Positions 44,291 through 51,445 of a stretch of DNA of 64,000 nucleotides are shown here, in pieces; the first letter of the stretch is position 1; each line of letters begins with the position of its first letter. The translations under genes were made by a program, and so were the position numbers. The stretch is from JAGNNV01 sp031412915 (GTDB lineage: Bacteria; Acidobacteriota; Vicinamibacteria; Fen-336; JAGNNV01). The notes below the pieces were generated by a model. It was not told where the DNA came from. It was given only the letters and a program-made list of their open reading frames with translations, and did not search any database. The DNA is taken from NCBI GenBank assembly GCA_031412915.1, contig JANODX010000034.1, positions 12,740 through 76,739 of the forward strand, read 5' to 3'.

Positions 44291-45031
44291 CTATCGCGGT
44301 GTCGGCGGAGTCAGGCCAGGCAAGACGGCCATCAGGCTCAACGCTTTCTGGTTCGCAGGTTCAAGTTTCAGAACGGCGAGGGCTTCCACCCTCGCTTCGT
44401 CGAGGCGACCCAGGTTGGCGAGGGTCGCGGCGAGATTGAGACGGGCGCCGACCCGGGACGCGTCCAGGGCCAGGCATTCCCGGAACGCCGCCACCGCTCC
44501 TTCGCCATTGGCCGAGAGCGACAAGGCCTGACCGTACCGGTCCAGGAGCGAAGCGGTCTTCGGCAAACCGGCCTTCATAGCGGCCTCGAAGAAACGTGTG
44601 GCTGAAAAGGGGTCCCCCGAGACCAGAAAGTACTCCGCGATCGCCAGATTCTCTTCCTTGATGAGCGAGCCCCCGACTTTGGACAAGAGCGCGGTCGCCG
44701 GACCCACCTGGCCCTCATGCAGGAAGGCGCGCCCCACCCGGAGGCGGAGCGCGTCCACGTTCCGGGAGCGAATCTGAGCATCGACCATGAGGGCTCGGGC
44801 CTCGTCGTTCTGGCCCGCGGCGATCAGGGCTTCGATGTGGACGACCTCCGCCTCGGTTGTCTCGCGGTGGGCGCGATAGTAGTTGTAGGCGGCGGCGGCT
44901 CCCAGCAAAATCAGCAATCCCAGAGCAATCACCAGGAATCGGCGCCCGGTGGGAGCCGGTGGCGTGGGTCTCGGCGCGGAACCGTCTTCGGTGGTCTTCG
45001 TGGTACGCTCCTCGGTCTTCACGCTACCCAT
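44291..45031 (-). CDS. Membrane-anchored TPR protein
   Basis: A 246-residue protein starting at ATG 45031. After a Thr/Pro-rich N-terminus comes one transmembrane segment (FLVIALGLLILLGAAAAYNYY, about residues 32-52) and then TPR-like helical pairs, the clearest being near the end (AVAAFRECLALDASRVGARLNL and LGRLDEARVEALAVLKLEP). The repeats should face the periplasm and act as a protein-binding scaffold. The start lies about 40 bp from the tRNA gene on the other strand. Confidence 0.7.
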   Translation of the reverse strand: MGSVKTEERTTKTTEDGSAPRPTPPAPTGRRFLVIALGLLILLGAAAAYNYYRAHRETTEAEVVHIEALIAAGQNDEARALMVDAQIRSRNVDALRLRVGRAFLHEGQVGPATALLSKVGGSLIKEENLAIAEYFLVSGDPFSATRFFEAAMKAGLPKTASLLDRYGQALSLSANGEGAVAAFRECLALDASRVGARLNLAATLANLGRLDEARVEALAVLKLEPANQKALSLMAVLPGLTPPTPR

Positions 45032-45067
45032 CCTAAGCGGCCCTTGCGGGCCGGGTCGACCGATCGC

Positions 45068-45159
45068 GGAGAGATGCCGGAGTGGCTGAACGGGCCAGGT
45101 TGCTAACCTGTTGTGCGGGGTTTCCTGCACCGGGGGTTCGAATCCCCCTCTCTCCGCCA
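45068..45159 (+). tRNA. tRNA-Ser(GCT)
   Basis: A 92-nt class II tRNA. The acceptor stem GGAGAGA pairs with TCTCTCC, the discriminator is G and the CCA end is encoded. The anticodon loop TTGCTAA gives anticodon GCT (reads AGC/AGU). A long variable arm follows, and the T-arm is GGGGG-TTCGAAT-CCCCC. All features fit serine tRNA. Confidence 0.95.
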
Positions 45160-45160
45160 G

Positions 45161-45186
45161 CTTTTCCGGGCCTCTGGCCCGAAAAG
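45161..45186 (+). terminator. Strong hairpin directly after tRNA-Ser
   Basis: CTTTTCCGGGCC (45161-45172) pairs with GGCCCGAAAAG (45176-45186) over a three-base loop with one bulged C, one base after the tRNA. It may end or process the tRNA transcript. A similar palindrome recurs one repeat unit later. Confidence 0.5.
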
Positions 45187-45244
45187 CCTGGCGAAAGAGG
45201 TGGCTTCGGTCCTTCGCTCCCGCTCAGTCTCAAATCCCTCGGCC
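45176..45244 (+). repeat. Direct repeat unit 1 downstream of tRNA-Ser
   Basis: It runs from GGCCCGAAAAG to CCCTCGGCC and returns with few changes at 45267-45333 (period 91 bp). The shared core includes GGTGGCTTCGGTCCTTCGC and CAGTCTCAAATCCCTCGGCC. No frame across it looks protein-like. No integrase or phage gene is near, so an attachment-site origin is unsupported. Confidence 0.65.
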
Positions 45245-45266
45245 AACGCGCACTTCCTCGGGCCAG

Positions 45267-45333
45267 GGCCCGAAAAGCAGGCGAGAGAGGTGGCTTCGGT
45301 CCTTCGCTTCACTCAGTCTCAAATCCCTCGGCC
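45267..45333 (+). repeat. Direct repeat unit 2 downstream of tRNA-Ser
   Basis: This is the second copy of the unit at 45176-45244, again preceded by a TCGGGC...GCCCGA palindrome. The remaining sequence to the lyase gene at 45448 holds nothing else I can support. Confidence 0.65.
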
Positions 45334-45447
45334 CGAATTTCGATACGAGTTCCTAGGCTCGACCGGTCAAGGCCCACGCCTGCACAGAGCGAACCGGATG
45401 TCTTCCTGTGCTGCCACCGCGGCAATGCAGGGCATGCGCACCTCGCA

Positions 45448-47400
45448 CTATCTGACAATCCTGATCGTGGCCTCGATTCGTGATTCGCCTGACGCCTTCA
45501 TGGTCGCGGTGAGCACGTGACCGCGGTCCTCCTCGGGACCCGTGGTGATCGAACCGGGCGGTCCTGGCACCTTGAGCTTGCCCACCGCACGAGTGACTTC
45601 GGCGTTCTTCGGCTCCGCGATCACGACCTCGATGGCCGGCTCGCCCTTCTGGCCGTTGCGGTAGACGCCGGGAGACGCGACTTGAAACGGCGTGTCCGAT
45701 TGAACGCGCCAGTCGACCGTCGTCGGATCCTTCAACGTGAACCGGTCGGAGACGATGAACGCCGCCTTGCCGTCAAACTTAAGGGTGCGCGTGAACGCGG
45801 ACAGGCCGGTGACCCCGGGATACGCGGCACCGAGATCGGCTTCGATCGCGAGACCCTGACCCTCGGCTTTGGCGCTGCGAATTCGAATGCCGTCGAACGA
45901 GGCATAAGGCGCCCCGCGCCAGACATCGTGGTGGCCTTCGACGCCTTGTCCGATTCCGCCGAAAGTCACCGTGTTGTGATTGCGGGCGGTCGGCAGCCCC
46001 GCATAGCCGGTGTCGCCGGTCAGATAGCGACCGTGCGCCCAGATGATGAAGCTGCCGGCATCGGGATGCGCGTGCCCGCTGTCGAGCGACCACTCTGGCA
46101 TTCCGGGCAGGAGGGCTGCCGTGCGATGACCTTCGGGCGGGCCGGCCTTGAACGCGAAGGCGAGGGCATCCTTCTCCCACGACGTGCGGTAGTAGAAGAC
46201 CCCCATGTCCTTGAAGTGGTGCTCACGAGGGAAGGCGGTCATGGGCGCGGGCTTGATCGCCGCATCGCGCCAAAGAAGGGTCCAGTATTCCTCGAGATTG
46301 CTGTGACCGAAGCCGGCGTAGCGAAGGGCGATGGCCTGAGCTTCGGGGTCCTTCAGCCGCGCGGCCACGCGATACATCGAGTTGAAGTTGCTTTGCAGCC
46401 GGCCTTCAGGGAAGGCGCGTTCATAGTCGCCACCTTTCTTCGTGCGGGTGAGGGGGCCTTCCCAGATGTCGCCGAAGTCGAAAACGTTCTGGCCGTCGGG
46501 CAGGAGAGTGTGCGCGAGGTACGTCTTCCAATTGCGGAAGACATCGCGGCTCCAGAGGCTCTCGCCGGTTGCGTGCTCCCACGCGTCGAGGAAGTGGACG
46601 AGCCAGGGGGTCGAGAAGATCCAGTACTCCATGCCCTCGTAGTAGTAACCATCGGGGCTCAAAAGCTGACCGGTACGATGGTGATGGGCGCGGGCGAGGG
46701 CGGCCCACTTCTCGGCGTCCTTCGACTCCCCCATCAGGGCCAGGGCGGTGATGGCGAGTCCGGCGGTGGGAATGAAGTCATGATTCTGCGTGAAGTGGAG
46801 CTTCCGGCCGGCCTTGGGGGCGAAGGCGTCGTAGACCAGTCCGGCGTGACGCTCGAGCGAAGTCCGAATCCTCAAGCGTTCGGCGGGCGTGAACTCGTCG
46901 TACAGGAGGTCGTAGGCCCAGCCGATCGCATAGAGAAGGTGACCGGCGGCGAGGTCGGTGTTGGGCTTGTTGTAGGTGTAACCCCAGGGTTCATAGTCGA
47001 TGGCGGCCAGGGTCCAGGCCTTCGCCGCGACAAGAAACTCGGGATTGCGCTCCACCGCAAAGGCGAGGCTCGCCTCCGCGATGGCGAAGGCGGCGTTGTT
47101 CTGGGAGCGCCGCTCCTGGGGACCGGGGGCCGGCGGAGGCGGGCTCTTGAGCGCGGCGAGATTCGCGATGACTTTCGACCACTCGGTGCTATGGGTGGTT
47201 CGTGCTCGCTCGCGCAGGCCTTCGAGACCGGCCCTGGTTACGAACACCCGAGGATGCACGCCTACCAGCTCAGGCTTGAGCGCGATCTTGTGGGCGAGCA
47301 GTTCATCGAAGGCCGGGACAACCTCCTGGGCCGCGGCGATTGGCACCGTCGATACGGCCAGAGTCAGGGCCAGAGCCGCGGTCGCGAGGTTCGTTCTCAT
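45448..47400 (-). CDS. Secreted heparinase II/III-family polysaccharide lyase (alginate-lyase-like)
   Basis: A 650-residue exported protein. Signal peptide about 1-24 (MRTNLATAALALTLAVST...AAA). Then HPRVFVTRAGLEGLRERA opens an (alpha/alpha) toroid region, with FTQNHDFIPTAGLAITALALMGE and SPDGYYYEGMEYWIFS holding Asn/His/Tyr candidates for catalysis, and a beta-sandwich heparinase II/III domain from about residue 370 with HAHPDAGSFIIWAHGRYLTGD. This architecture is shared by PL15/PL17-type lyases that beta-eliminate uronate-containing glycans. It is last in the uronate operon (ATGA overlap with the transporter gene). The exact polymer (alginate, glucuronan, other) cannot be told. Confidence 0.82.
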   Translation of the reverse strand: MRTNLATAALALTLAVSTVPIAAAQEVVPAFDELLAHKIALKPELVGVHPRVFVTRAGLEGLRERARTTHSTEWSKVIANLAALKSPPPPAPGPQERRSQNNAAFAIAEASLAFAVERNPEFLVAAKAWTLAAIDYEPWGYTYNKPNTDLAAGHLLYAIGWAYDLLYDEFTPAERLRIRTSLERHAGLVYDAFAPKAGRKLHFTQNHDFIPTAGLAITALALMGESKDAEKWAALARAHHHRTGQLLSPDGYYYEGMEYWIFSTPWLVHFLDAWEHATGESLWSRDVFRNWKTYLAHTLLPDGQNVFDFGDIWEGPLTRTKKGGDYERAFPEGRLQSNFNSMYRVAARLKDPEAQAIALRYAGFGHSNLEEYWTLLWRDAAIKPAPMTAFPREHHFKDMGVFYYRTSWEKDALAFAFKAGPPEGHRTAALLPGMPEWSLDSGHAHPDAGSFIIWAHGRYLTGDTGYAGLPTARNHNTVTFGGIGQGVEGHHDVWRGAPYASFDGIRIRSAKAEGQGLAIEADLGAAYPGVTGLSAFTRTLKFDGKAAFIVSDRFTLKDPTTVDWRVQSDTPFQVASPGVYRNGQKGEPAIEVVIAEPKNAEVTRAVGKLKVPGPPGSITTGPEEDRGHVLTATMKASGESRIEATIRIVR

Positions 47401-48671
47401 GCTGATTGTTCCTTCTGTTCGATGACCACACTTCCAATGCGACCGGCGAGCCACAGGGTCACCACGAGACCGAGCGGCCCGAGAACTCCCGCGACCAGGA
47501 ACACCGGCGTGTATCCGTAACCGTCCACGATGCGGCCGGTGGCCCAGGTGAAGAGAACGCTCGCCACTGCGGCCGCAGCACCACTGAGGCCGAACACCGA
47601 GCCCACGGCGCTGCTCGGGAAGAAGTCGCTGGGCAAAGTCTGGAGGTTGTTGACCCACACCTGGAATCCGAAGAGCACCACCGCCATCCAGGCGAGGGCG
47701 ACGTACGGATCGTCCGCGCGCATGGCGAGAATCCCGGCGGGCGTCAGCATCGCGCCGAAGATCATGACCGCCTTGCGGGCGCGATCGACGGTCCAGCCGC
47801 GGGAGATGAGAGCGCCCGAGGCGTAGCCGCCGGAGAGCGCGCCGATGCCGCCGGCGAGGAACGGAAGCCAGGCGGAGAGGCCCACCTCCTTGAGGCTGAA
47901 GCCTCGCGCCTCCTGAAGGTAAGAGGGCAGCCAGAAGATGTAGAGCCACCAGATCGGATCGGTGATGAACCGGCCCATGACCACCGCCCAGGTTTGTCGA
48001 TACTTGAGCAACTGGATCCAACCCGGCCGCCAGACCGGCCCGGCGGGGGTGGCCGAGGCTCCGTCGAGGATGTGCGCACGCTCGGCCTCTGTGATCCACG
48101 GATGCTGCGACGGCGTTCGAAAGAAGATGAGCCAGAGGGCGAGCCAGACGAAGCCCAGCAGCCCCGTGACCACAAAGGTCATCCGCCAGCCGTAGGCGGT
48201 GGCGAGCCACGCGATGATCGGGGGAGACAAAGCACCACCCACCGCCGCGCCGGTATTGAAGATCCCCATCCCCAGCGCGCGCTCTCGCACCGGGAACCAC
48301 TCGCCCACCACTTTCGCGGCGCCCGGCCAATTGCCTGCTTCACCGAAGCCCAGCATCGCGCGGAAGACGCCGAAGGCTGTGGCGGTGCGCGCGGTCGCGT
48401 GGGCGAGGGCGGCCAGAGACCAGACCACGATGGAAAACACAAAGCCCAGACGCGTGCCGATGATGTCGTAGAGCCGGCCCGATACCATCTGGGAGATGCC
48501 GTAGAAGACGAGGAAGCTGTTCTGTATCGCCGCGTAGTCGGAGTTCGAAAGGCCGAGGTCCTGACTGATCGCGGTCTTCAGAACCGAAACCGTCTGCCGG
48601 TCGATGTAGTTGATGACGGTGGCCAGGAAGACCAGGCTCACCATGAACCAGCGCAGGCCGTTGATCTTCAT
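47397..48671 (-). CDS. MFS transporter, ACS family (hexuronate/galactonate-type)
   Basis: A 424-residue transporter with about 12 membrane segments. INYIDRQTVSVLKTAISQDLGLS and FGEAGNWPGAAKVVGEWFPVRERALGMGIFNTGAAVG are the wording of ExuT/DgoT-like anion:cation symporters that import hexuronates or aldonates with H+. Its place between the lyase and the SDR genes, with four-base overlaps on both sides, makes the unsaturated uronate or oligouronate the likely cargo. Confidence 0.9.
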   Translation of the reverse strand: MKINGLRWFMVSLVFLATVINYIDRQTVSVLKTAISQDLGLSNSDYAAIQNSFLVFYGISQMVSGRLYDIIGTRLGFVFSIVVWSLAALAHATARTATAFGVFRAMLGFGEAGNWPGAAKVVGEWFPVRERALGMGIFNTGAAVGGALSPPIIAWLATAYGWRMTFVVTGLLGFVWLALWLIFFRTPSQHPWITEAERAHILDGASATPAGPVWRPGWIQLLKYRQTWAVVMGRFITDPIWWLYIFWLPSYLQEARGFSLKEVGLSAWLPFLAGGIGALSGGYASGALISRGWTVDRARKAVMIFGAMLTPAGILAMRADDPYVALAWMAVVLFGFQVWVNNLQTLPSDFFPSSAVGSVFGLSGAAAAVASVLFTWATGRIVDGYGYTPVFLVAGVLGPLGLVVTLWLAGRIGSVVIEQKEQSA

Positions 48672-49426
48672 CGCATGTTCATCCCGCCGTTGATCTCGAT
48701 GGTCTCGCCGGTCAGGAACGAAGCGTCCGAGGAGGCGAGGAAGGCGACAACGGTGGCAACTTCGTCGGGCGTTCCCGCCCGGCCAAGGAGCACGCCCTTG
48801 GCGGCGTTGGCGAAGGCGTCAGGCGCGGTGAAGCGTCCATGGAACGGAGTCTCGCCGATGAGTCCGGGGGCCACGCAGTTGACGCGGATCCCGTGCGGCG
48901 ACATCTCCTTGGCCAGAGCCTTGGTGAGCGAAACGATCGCCCCTTTCGCAGCTGAGTAAGCGCCTGCGCCTGGGCCGCCACCGTTCCAGGCGGCGAGCGA
49001 CGACATGCTGATGATGGTTCCACTCTTGCGAGCGACCATGGCCGGGCCCACGGCCCGGGACATGAGGAAGGCGCTGGTGAGGTTCACGTCCATCACCGAG
49101 CGGAAGAACTCCTCGGTCATCGAGAGCAAGGGCTGCCGCGCGATCAGGTCGCCCGCGTTGTTGACCAGGATGTCGATGGTCTCGAACCGCGCGGTCACGG
49201 CATCGACCAAAGCCTTCACGTCGGCCGACTTCGTGAGGTCGGCCTGGAACGCCGCGGCCTCGGCTCCGGCGGCCTTGAGGGTCGCCACCACTTCATCCGC
49301 TCCCTCGCGACTCTTCATGTAGTGAACAGCCACGCGCGCGCCACGTTTGCCGAGGGTGAGGGCGCACGCTCGTCCCAGCCCCGCGCCGCCTCCCGTCACC
49401 AGAGCCACACCTTGGATCGCTGTCAT
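48668..49426 (-). CDS. SDR family oxidoreductase (possible uronate/DEH reductase)
   Basis: A 252-residue classical short-chain dehydrogenase. The cofactor loop is TGGGAGLGRA, then NNAGD, the serine in SMSSLAAW, and Y-x3-K in YSAAKGA. In alginate-type pathways a second SDR reduces 4-deoxy-L-erythro-5-hexoseulose uronate (DEH) straight to KDG, and this gene is placed to do that beside kduD. The assignment is by context; the family is certain, the substrate is not. It overlaps the transporter start by four bases and lies 43 bp after kduD. Confidence 0.82.
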   Translation of the reverse strand: MTAIQGVALVTGGGAGLGRACALTLGKRGARVAVHYMKSREGADEVVATLKAAGAEAAAFQADLTKSADVKALVDAVTARFETIDILVNNAGDLIARQPLLSMTEEFFRSVMDVNLTSAFLMSRAVGPAMVARKSGTIISMSSLAAWNGGGPGAGAYSAAKGAIVSLTKALAKEMSPHGIRVNCVAPGLIGETPFHGRFTAPDAFANAAKGVLLGRAGTPDEVATVVAFLASSDASFLTGETIEINGGMNMR

Positions 49427-49469
49427 TCTATTTACCTCTTGGAGAACGGGGAGCGGAATGGAACGCGGA

Positions 49470-50231
49470 CTATCGACCCAGCCACCCGCCGTCGACGGCC
49501 AGGATCTGGCCGTTCACATAGTCGGACGCGTGGGAAGCCAGGAACACCGCGGCGCCGTTCAAATCTGCGGTCTCACCCCAGCGGCCGGCGGGAATTCGCT
49601 CGAGAATCTGACGATTCCGGGTCTCGTCCTTCTGCAGCGCCTCGGTGTTATCGGTGCGCATGTAGCCGGGGGCGATGGCGTTGACGTTGATGCCTTTCCC
49701 CGCCCACTCGTTCGACAACTCGCGGGTGAGCCCGGCGACCGCACTCTTGGACGCGGCATAGGCGGGCACGTTCAGGCCGCCCTGAAACGAAAGGAGGGAG
49801 GCGATATTGATGATCTTGCCGCCCCGTCCCGATGCGACCAGGTGGCGGCCGGCGGCGCGGCACAACCGGAAGACGCCGTGGAGATTGACATCGATGACGG
49901 CGTGCCAGTCTTCATCGGTGGTGTCGACGGTGGGACCTCGGCGGATGATTCCCGCGTTGTTCACCACGATGTCGAGACCACCGAGGGCAGCCAGGGTTTC
50001 GCGAACCAGCCGATCGGGAGCCTCCGGGTCGGCCATGTCCGCCGCCAGCGCGACCGCCTGGCGACCGAAGCCGCGCACCCGCTCGCAGGTGGCTTCCGCA
50101 GGATTTGCATTTCCGTGAGCCGCCACATTCGCGCCCGCCTCGGCGAACGCCCGGGCAATGGAGGCGCCGATGCCCCGCGACGCGCCCGTCACCAGAGCGA
50201 CCCGCCCTTCGAGGGAGAAAAGACCCGTCAT
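49470..50231 (-). CDS. kduD: 2-dehydro-3-deoxy-D-gluconate 5-dehydrogenase
   Basis: A 253-residue classical SDR. The opening FSLEGRVALVTGASRGIGASIARAFAEAGANV, NNAGIIRR, the serine in NIASLLSFQGG, YAASKSAV and the NAIAPGYMRTDNTEAL tail with the YVNGQILAVDGGWLGR end are the KduD pattern. It reduces 2,5-diketo-3-deoxygluconate to KDG using NAD(P)H. It sits between kdgF and the second SDR in the operon, where that step is needed. Confidence 0.92.
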   Translation of the reverse strand: MTGLFSLEGRVALVTGASRGIGASIARAFAEAGANVAAHGNANPAEATCERVRGFGRQAVALAADMADPEAPDRLVRETLAALGGLDIVVNNAGIIRRGPTVDTTDEDWHAVIDVNLHGVFRLCRAAGRHLVASGRGGKIINIASLLSFQGGLNVPAYAASKSAVAGLTRELSNEWAGKGINVNAIAPGYMRTDNTEALQKDETRNRQILERIPAGRWGETADLNGAAVFLASHASDYVNGQILAVDGGWLGR

Positions 50232-50234
50232 GAG

Positions 50235-50603
50235 CTAGCCCAACGCCTCGCTCGGCTTCAGGAAGTCTTCGCGAATGGGCGAGAAGATGTCGATGAGCAC
50301 GACTTCTTCATCCAGCATGGTGGCGCCGTGCCAGAAGGTGCTCGGGAAGAGCAGGACGTCGCCCGGGCCGAAGACCTTCTCCTCGGATCCCACCACGAAA
50401 CGGACGCGACCCTTCTCGACCATGGTCATCTGCTCGTGAAAGTGATCGTGGGCGGCGGTCACGGTCCCGGGCGCGAAGGTGAGCCGACAGATCATCAAGG
50501 TCTCGCCATGGATCATCTGACGCACGACTCCCGGGGCAAGGTCCTCCTTGGGAATCCTGGCCCAGTTCCAGGTCTGGTGGGGAACCGTCGTCTTGGTGGA
50601 CAT
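50235..50603 (-). CDS. kdgF: KdgF-like cupin, unsaturated uronate ring-opening enzyme
   Basis: A 122-residue single-domain cupin. The metal-binding histidines and glutamate are in AAHDHFHEQMTMVEKGRVRF and the later histidine in PSTFWHGATM. KdgF proteins convert 4,5-unsaturated uronates into linear 4-deoxy-5-keto-uronate. The gene is 3 bp from kduD and 2 bp from the isomerase gene, in the pathway order. Confidence 0.86.
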   Translation of the reverse strand: MSTKTTVPHQTWNWARIPKEDLAPGVVRQMIHGETLMICRLTFAPGTVTAAHDHFHEQMTMVEKGRVRFVVGSEEKVFGPGDVLLFPSTFWHGATMLDEEVVLIDIFSPIREDFLKPSEALG

Positions 50604-50605
50604 CG

Positions 50606-51445
50606 TTACTTCGCCTTTCCGGCTTCGAGGCCCGAGCCGCCCTGCTTGAAGTCGGGGTGAACATTCACCACGCCGAACAGCCGGTCTTCCGTCTCGCGAT
50701 TGGCTGCCATCATCCAGAGGAAGTTGATCGATCCCCCGGGGGCGGCCACATTAGGGTGGTAGCCCCTGGGCATCAACACCACGTCGCCTTCGCGCACCAC
50801 CACCGCGAGTTCCGGCGTGGTCTTGTCGGTGTACACCATCTGGAGACCGAACGAGGGAGCGGGCATGTCGATGTAGAGATAAGCCTCTTCGGCCAACGCC
50901 GCGTGCTCGTGGGGCGGCCACGACGTCCAGTTTCCGGGAGCGGAGAACGTGACGCCGGCCATGATGCGGCCGGCCTGGATGTTCTTGCCAAAGACCACGT
51001 TCAGCATCCGCTCCGCCGAGGGGCCGCCGGCCTTGAAGTGCAGTCCGGGATCCTTCTGCACGTCGGCGAAGGGCACGAACTGCACGGGATAGAGCTTGTC
51101 GACCGGGGCCGAGACTTCGGCCAGATCGCAGCCGCCCGGGCCGGGCTTCACTTCGACCTTGCAGTCGCGCGGGACATAGAGGCCGTCATAGCGCCCGAGA
51201 GTGAAGGTCTTGCCTTCGGCCGCAATCGTGGCCGCGCCATGGAGCGCGATGAAACCGGTTTCGTGACCGCCGGTCGAGAAGGACAGGGCCGCATCGGCCT
51301 CGTCGAGGATGATCCGACCGTAGTGAAGGTGCTTCGCGGAGGTCGGGCCCGGGCTCACCGTGCGCGTGCGCCCCTTGCGGGCCGCGGTGTCTCGGACGAC
51401 GCAGGTTTCGAGAGTCAGGGGGGTGGTGGTGGTAGCGGTGCTCAT
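50606..51445 (-). CDS. KduI/IolB family isomerase (5-keto-4-deoxyuronate isomerase role)
   Basis: A 279-residue two-cupin-domain protein of the KduI/IolB family (PF04962). Zinc-site residues are in WPPHEHAALAEEAYLYIDMP and PRGYHPN. The wording of the second half (YTDKTTPELAVVVREGDVVLMPRGYHP) is closer to IolB (5-deoxy-glucuronate isomerase), but no inositol genes are near and the operon needs KduI activity (5-keto-4-deoxyuronate to 2,5-diketo-3-deoxygluconate). I therefore call the role KduI and leave the symbol blank. Confidence 0.82.
   Translation of the reverse strand: MSTATTTTPLTLETCVVRDTAARKGRTRTVSPGPTSAKHLHYGRIILDEADAALSFSTGGHETGFIALHGAATIAAEGKTFTLGRYDGLYVPRDCKVEVKPGPGGCDLAEVSAPVDKLYPVQFVPFADVQKDPGLHFKAGGPSAERMLNVVFGKNIQAGRIMAGVTFSAPGNWTSWPPHEHAALAEEAYLYIDMPAPSFGLQMVYTDKTTPELAVVVREGDVVLMPRGYHPNVAAPGGSINFLWMMAANRETEDRLFGVVNVHPDFKQGGSGLEAGKAK

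Noticed and set aside
45068..45159. tRNA-Sec (selC), expected with a selenoprotein
   Set aside because: The anticodon loop is TTGCTAA, i.e. GCT for serine, with an ordinary seven-pair acceptor stem; it is tRNA-Ser and not selC.
45161..45333. Prophage or island attachment site at the tRNA
   Set aside because: The repeats are adjacent and tandem, do not copy the tRNA 3-prime end, and no integrase is present in the window.
47401..48330. N-terminal extension of the lyase frame past 47400
   Set aside because: The extra residues are the out-of-frame reading of the MFS transporter gene. ATG 47400 gives a clean signal peptide and an ATGA overlap.
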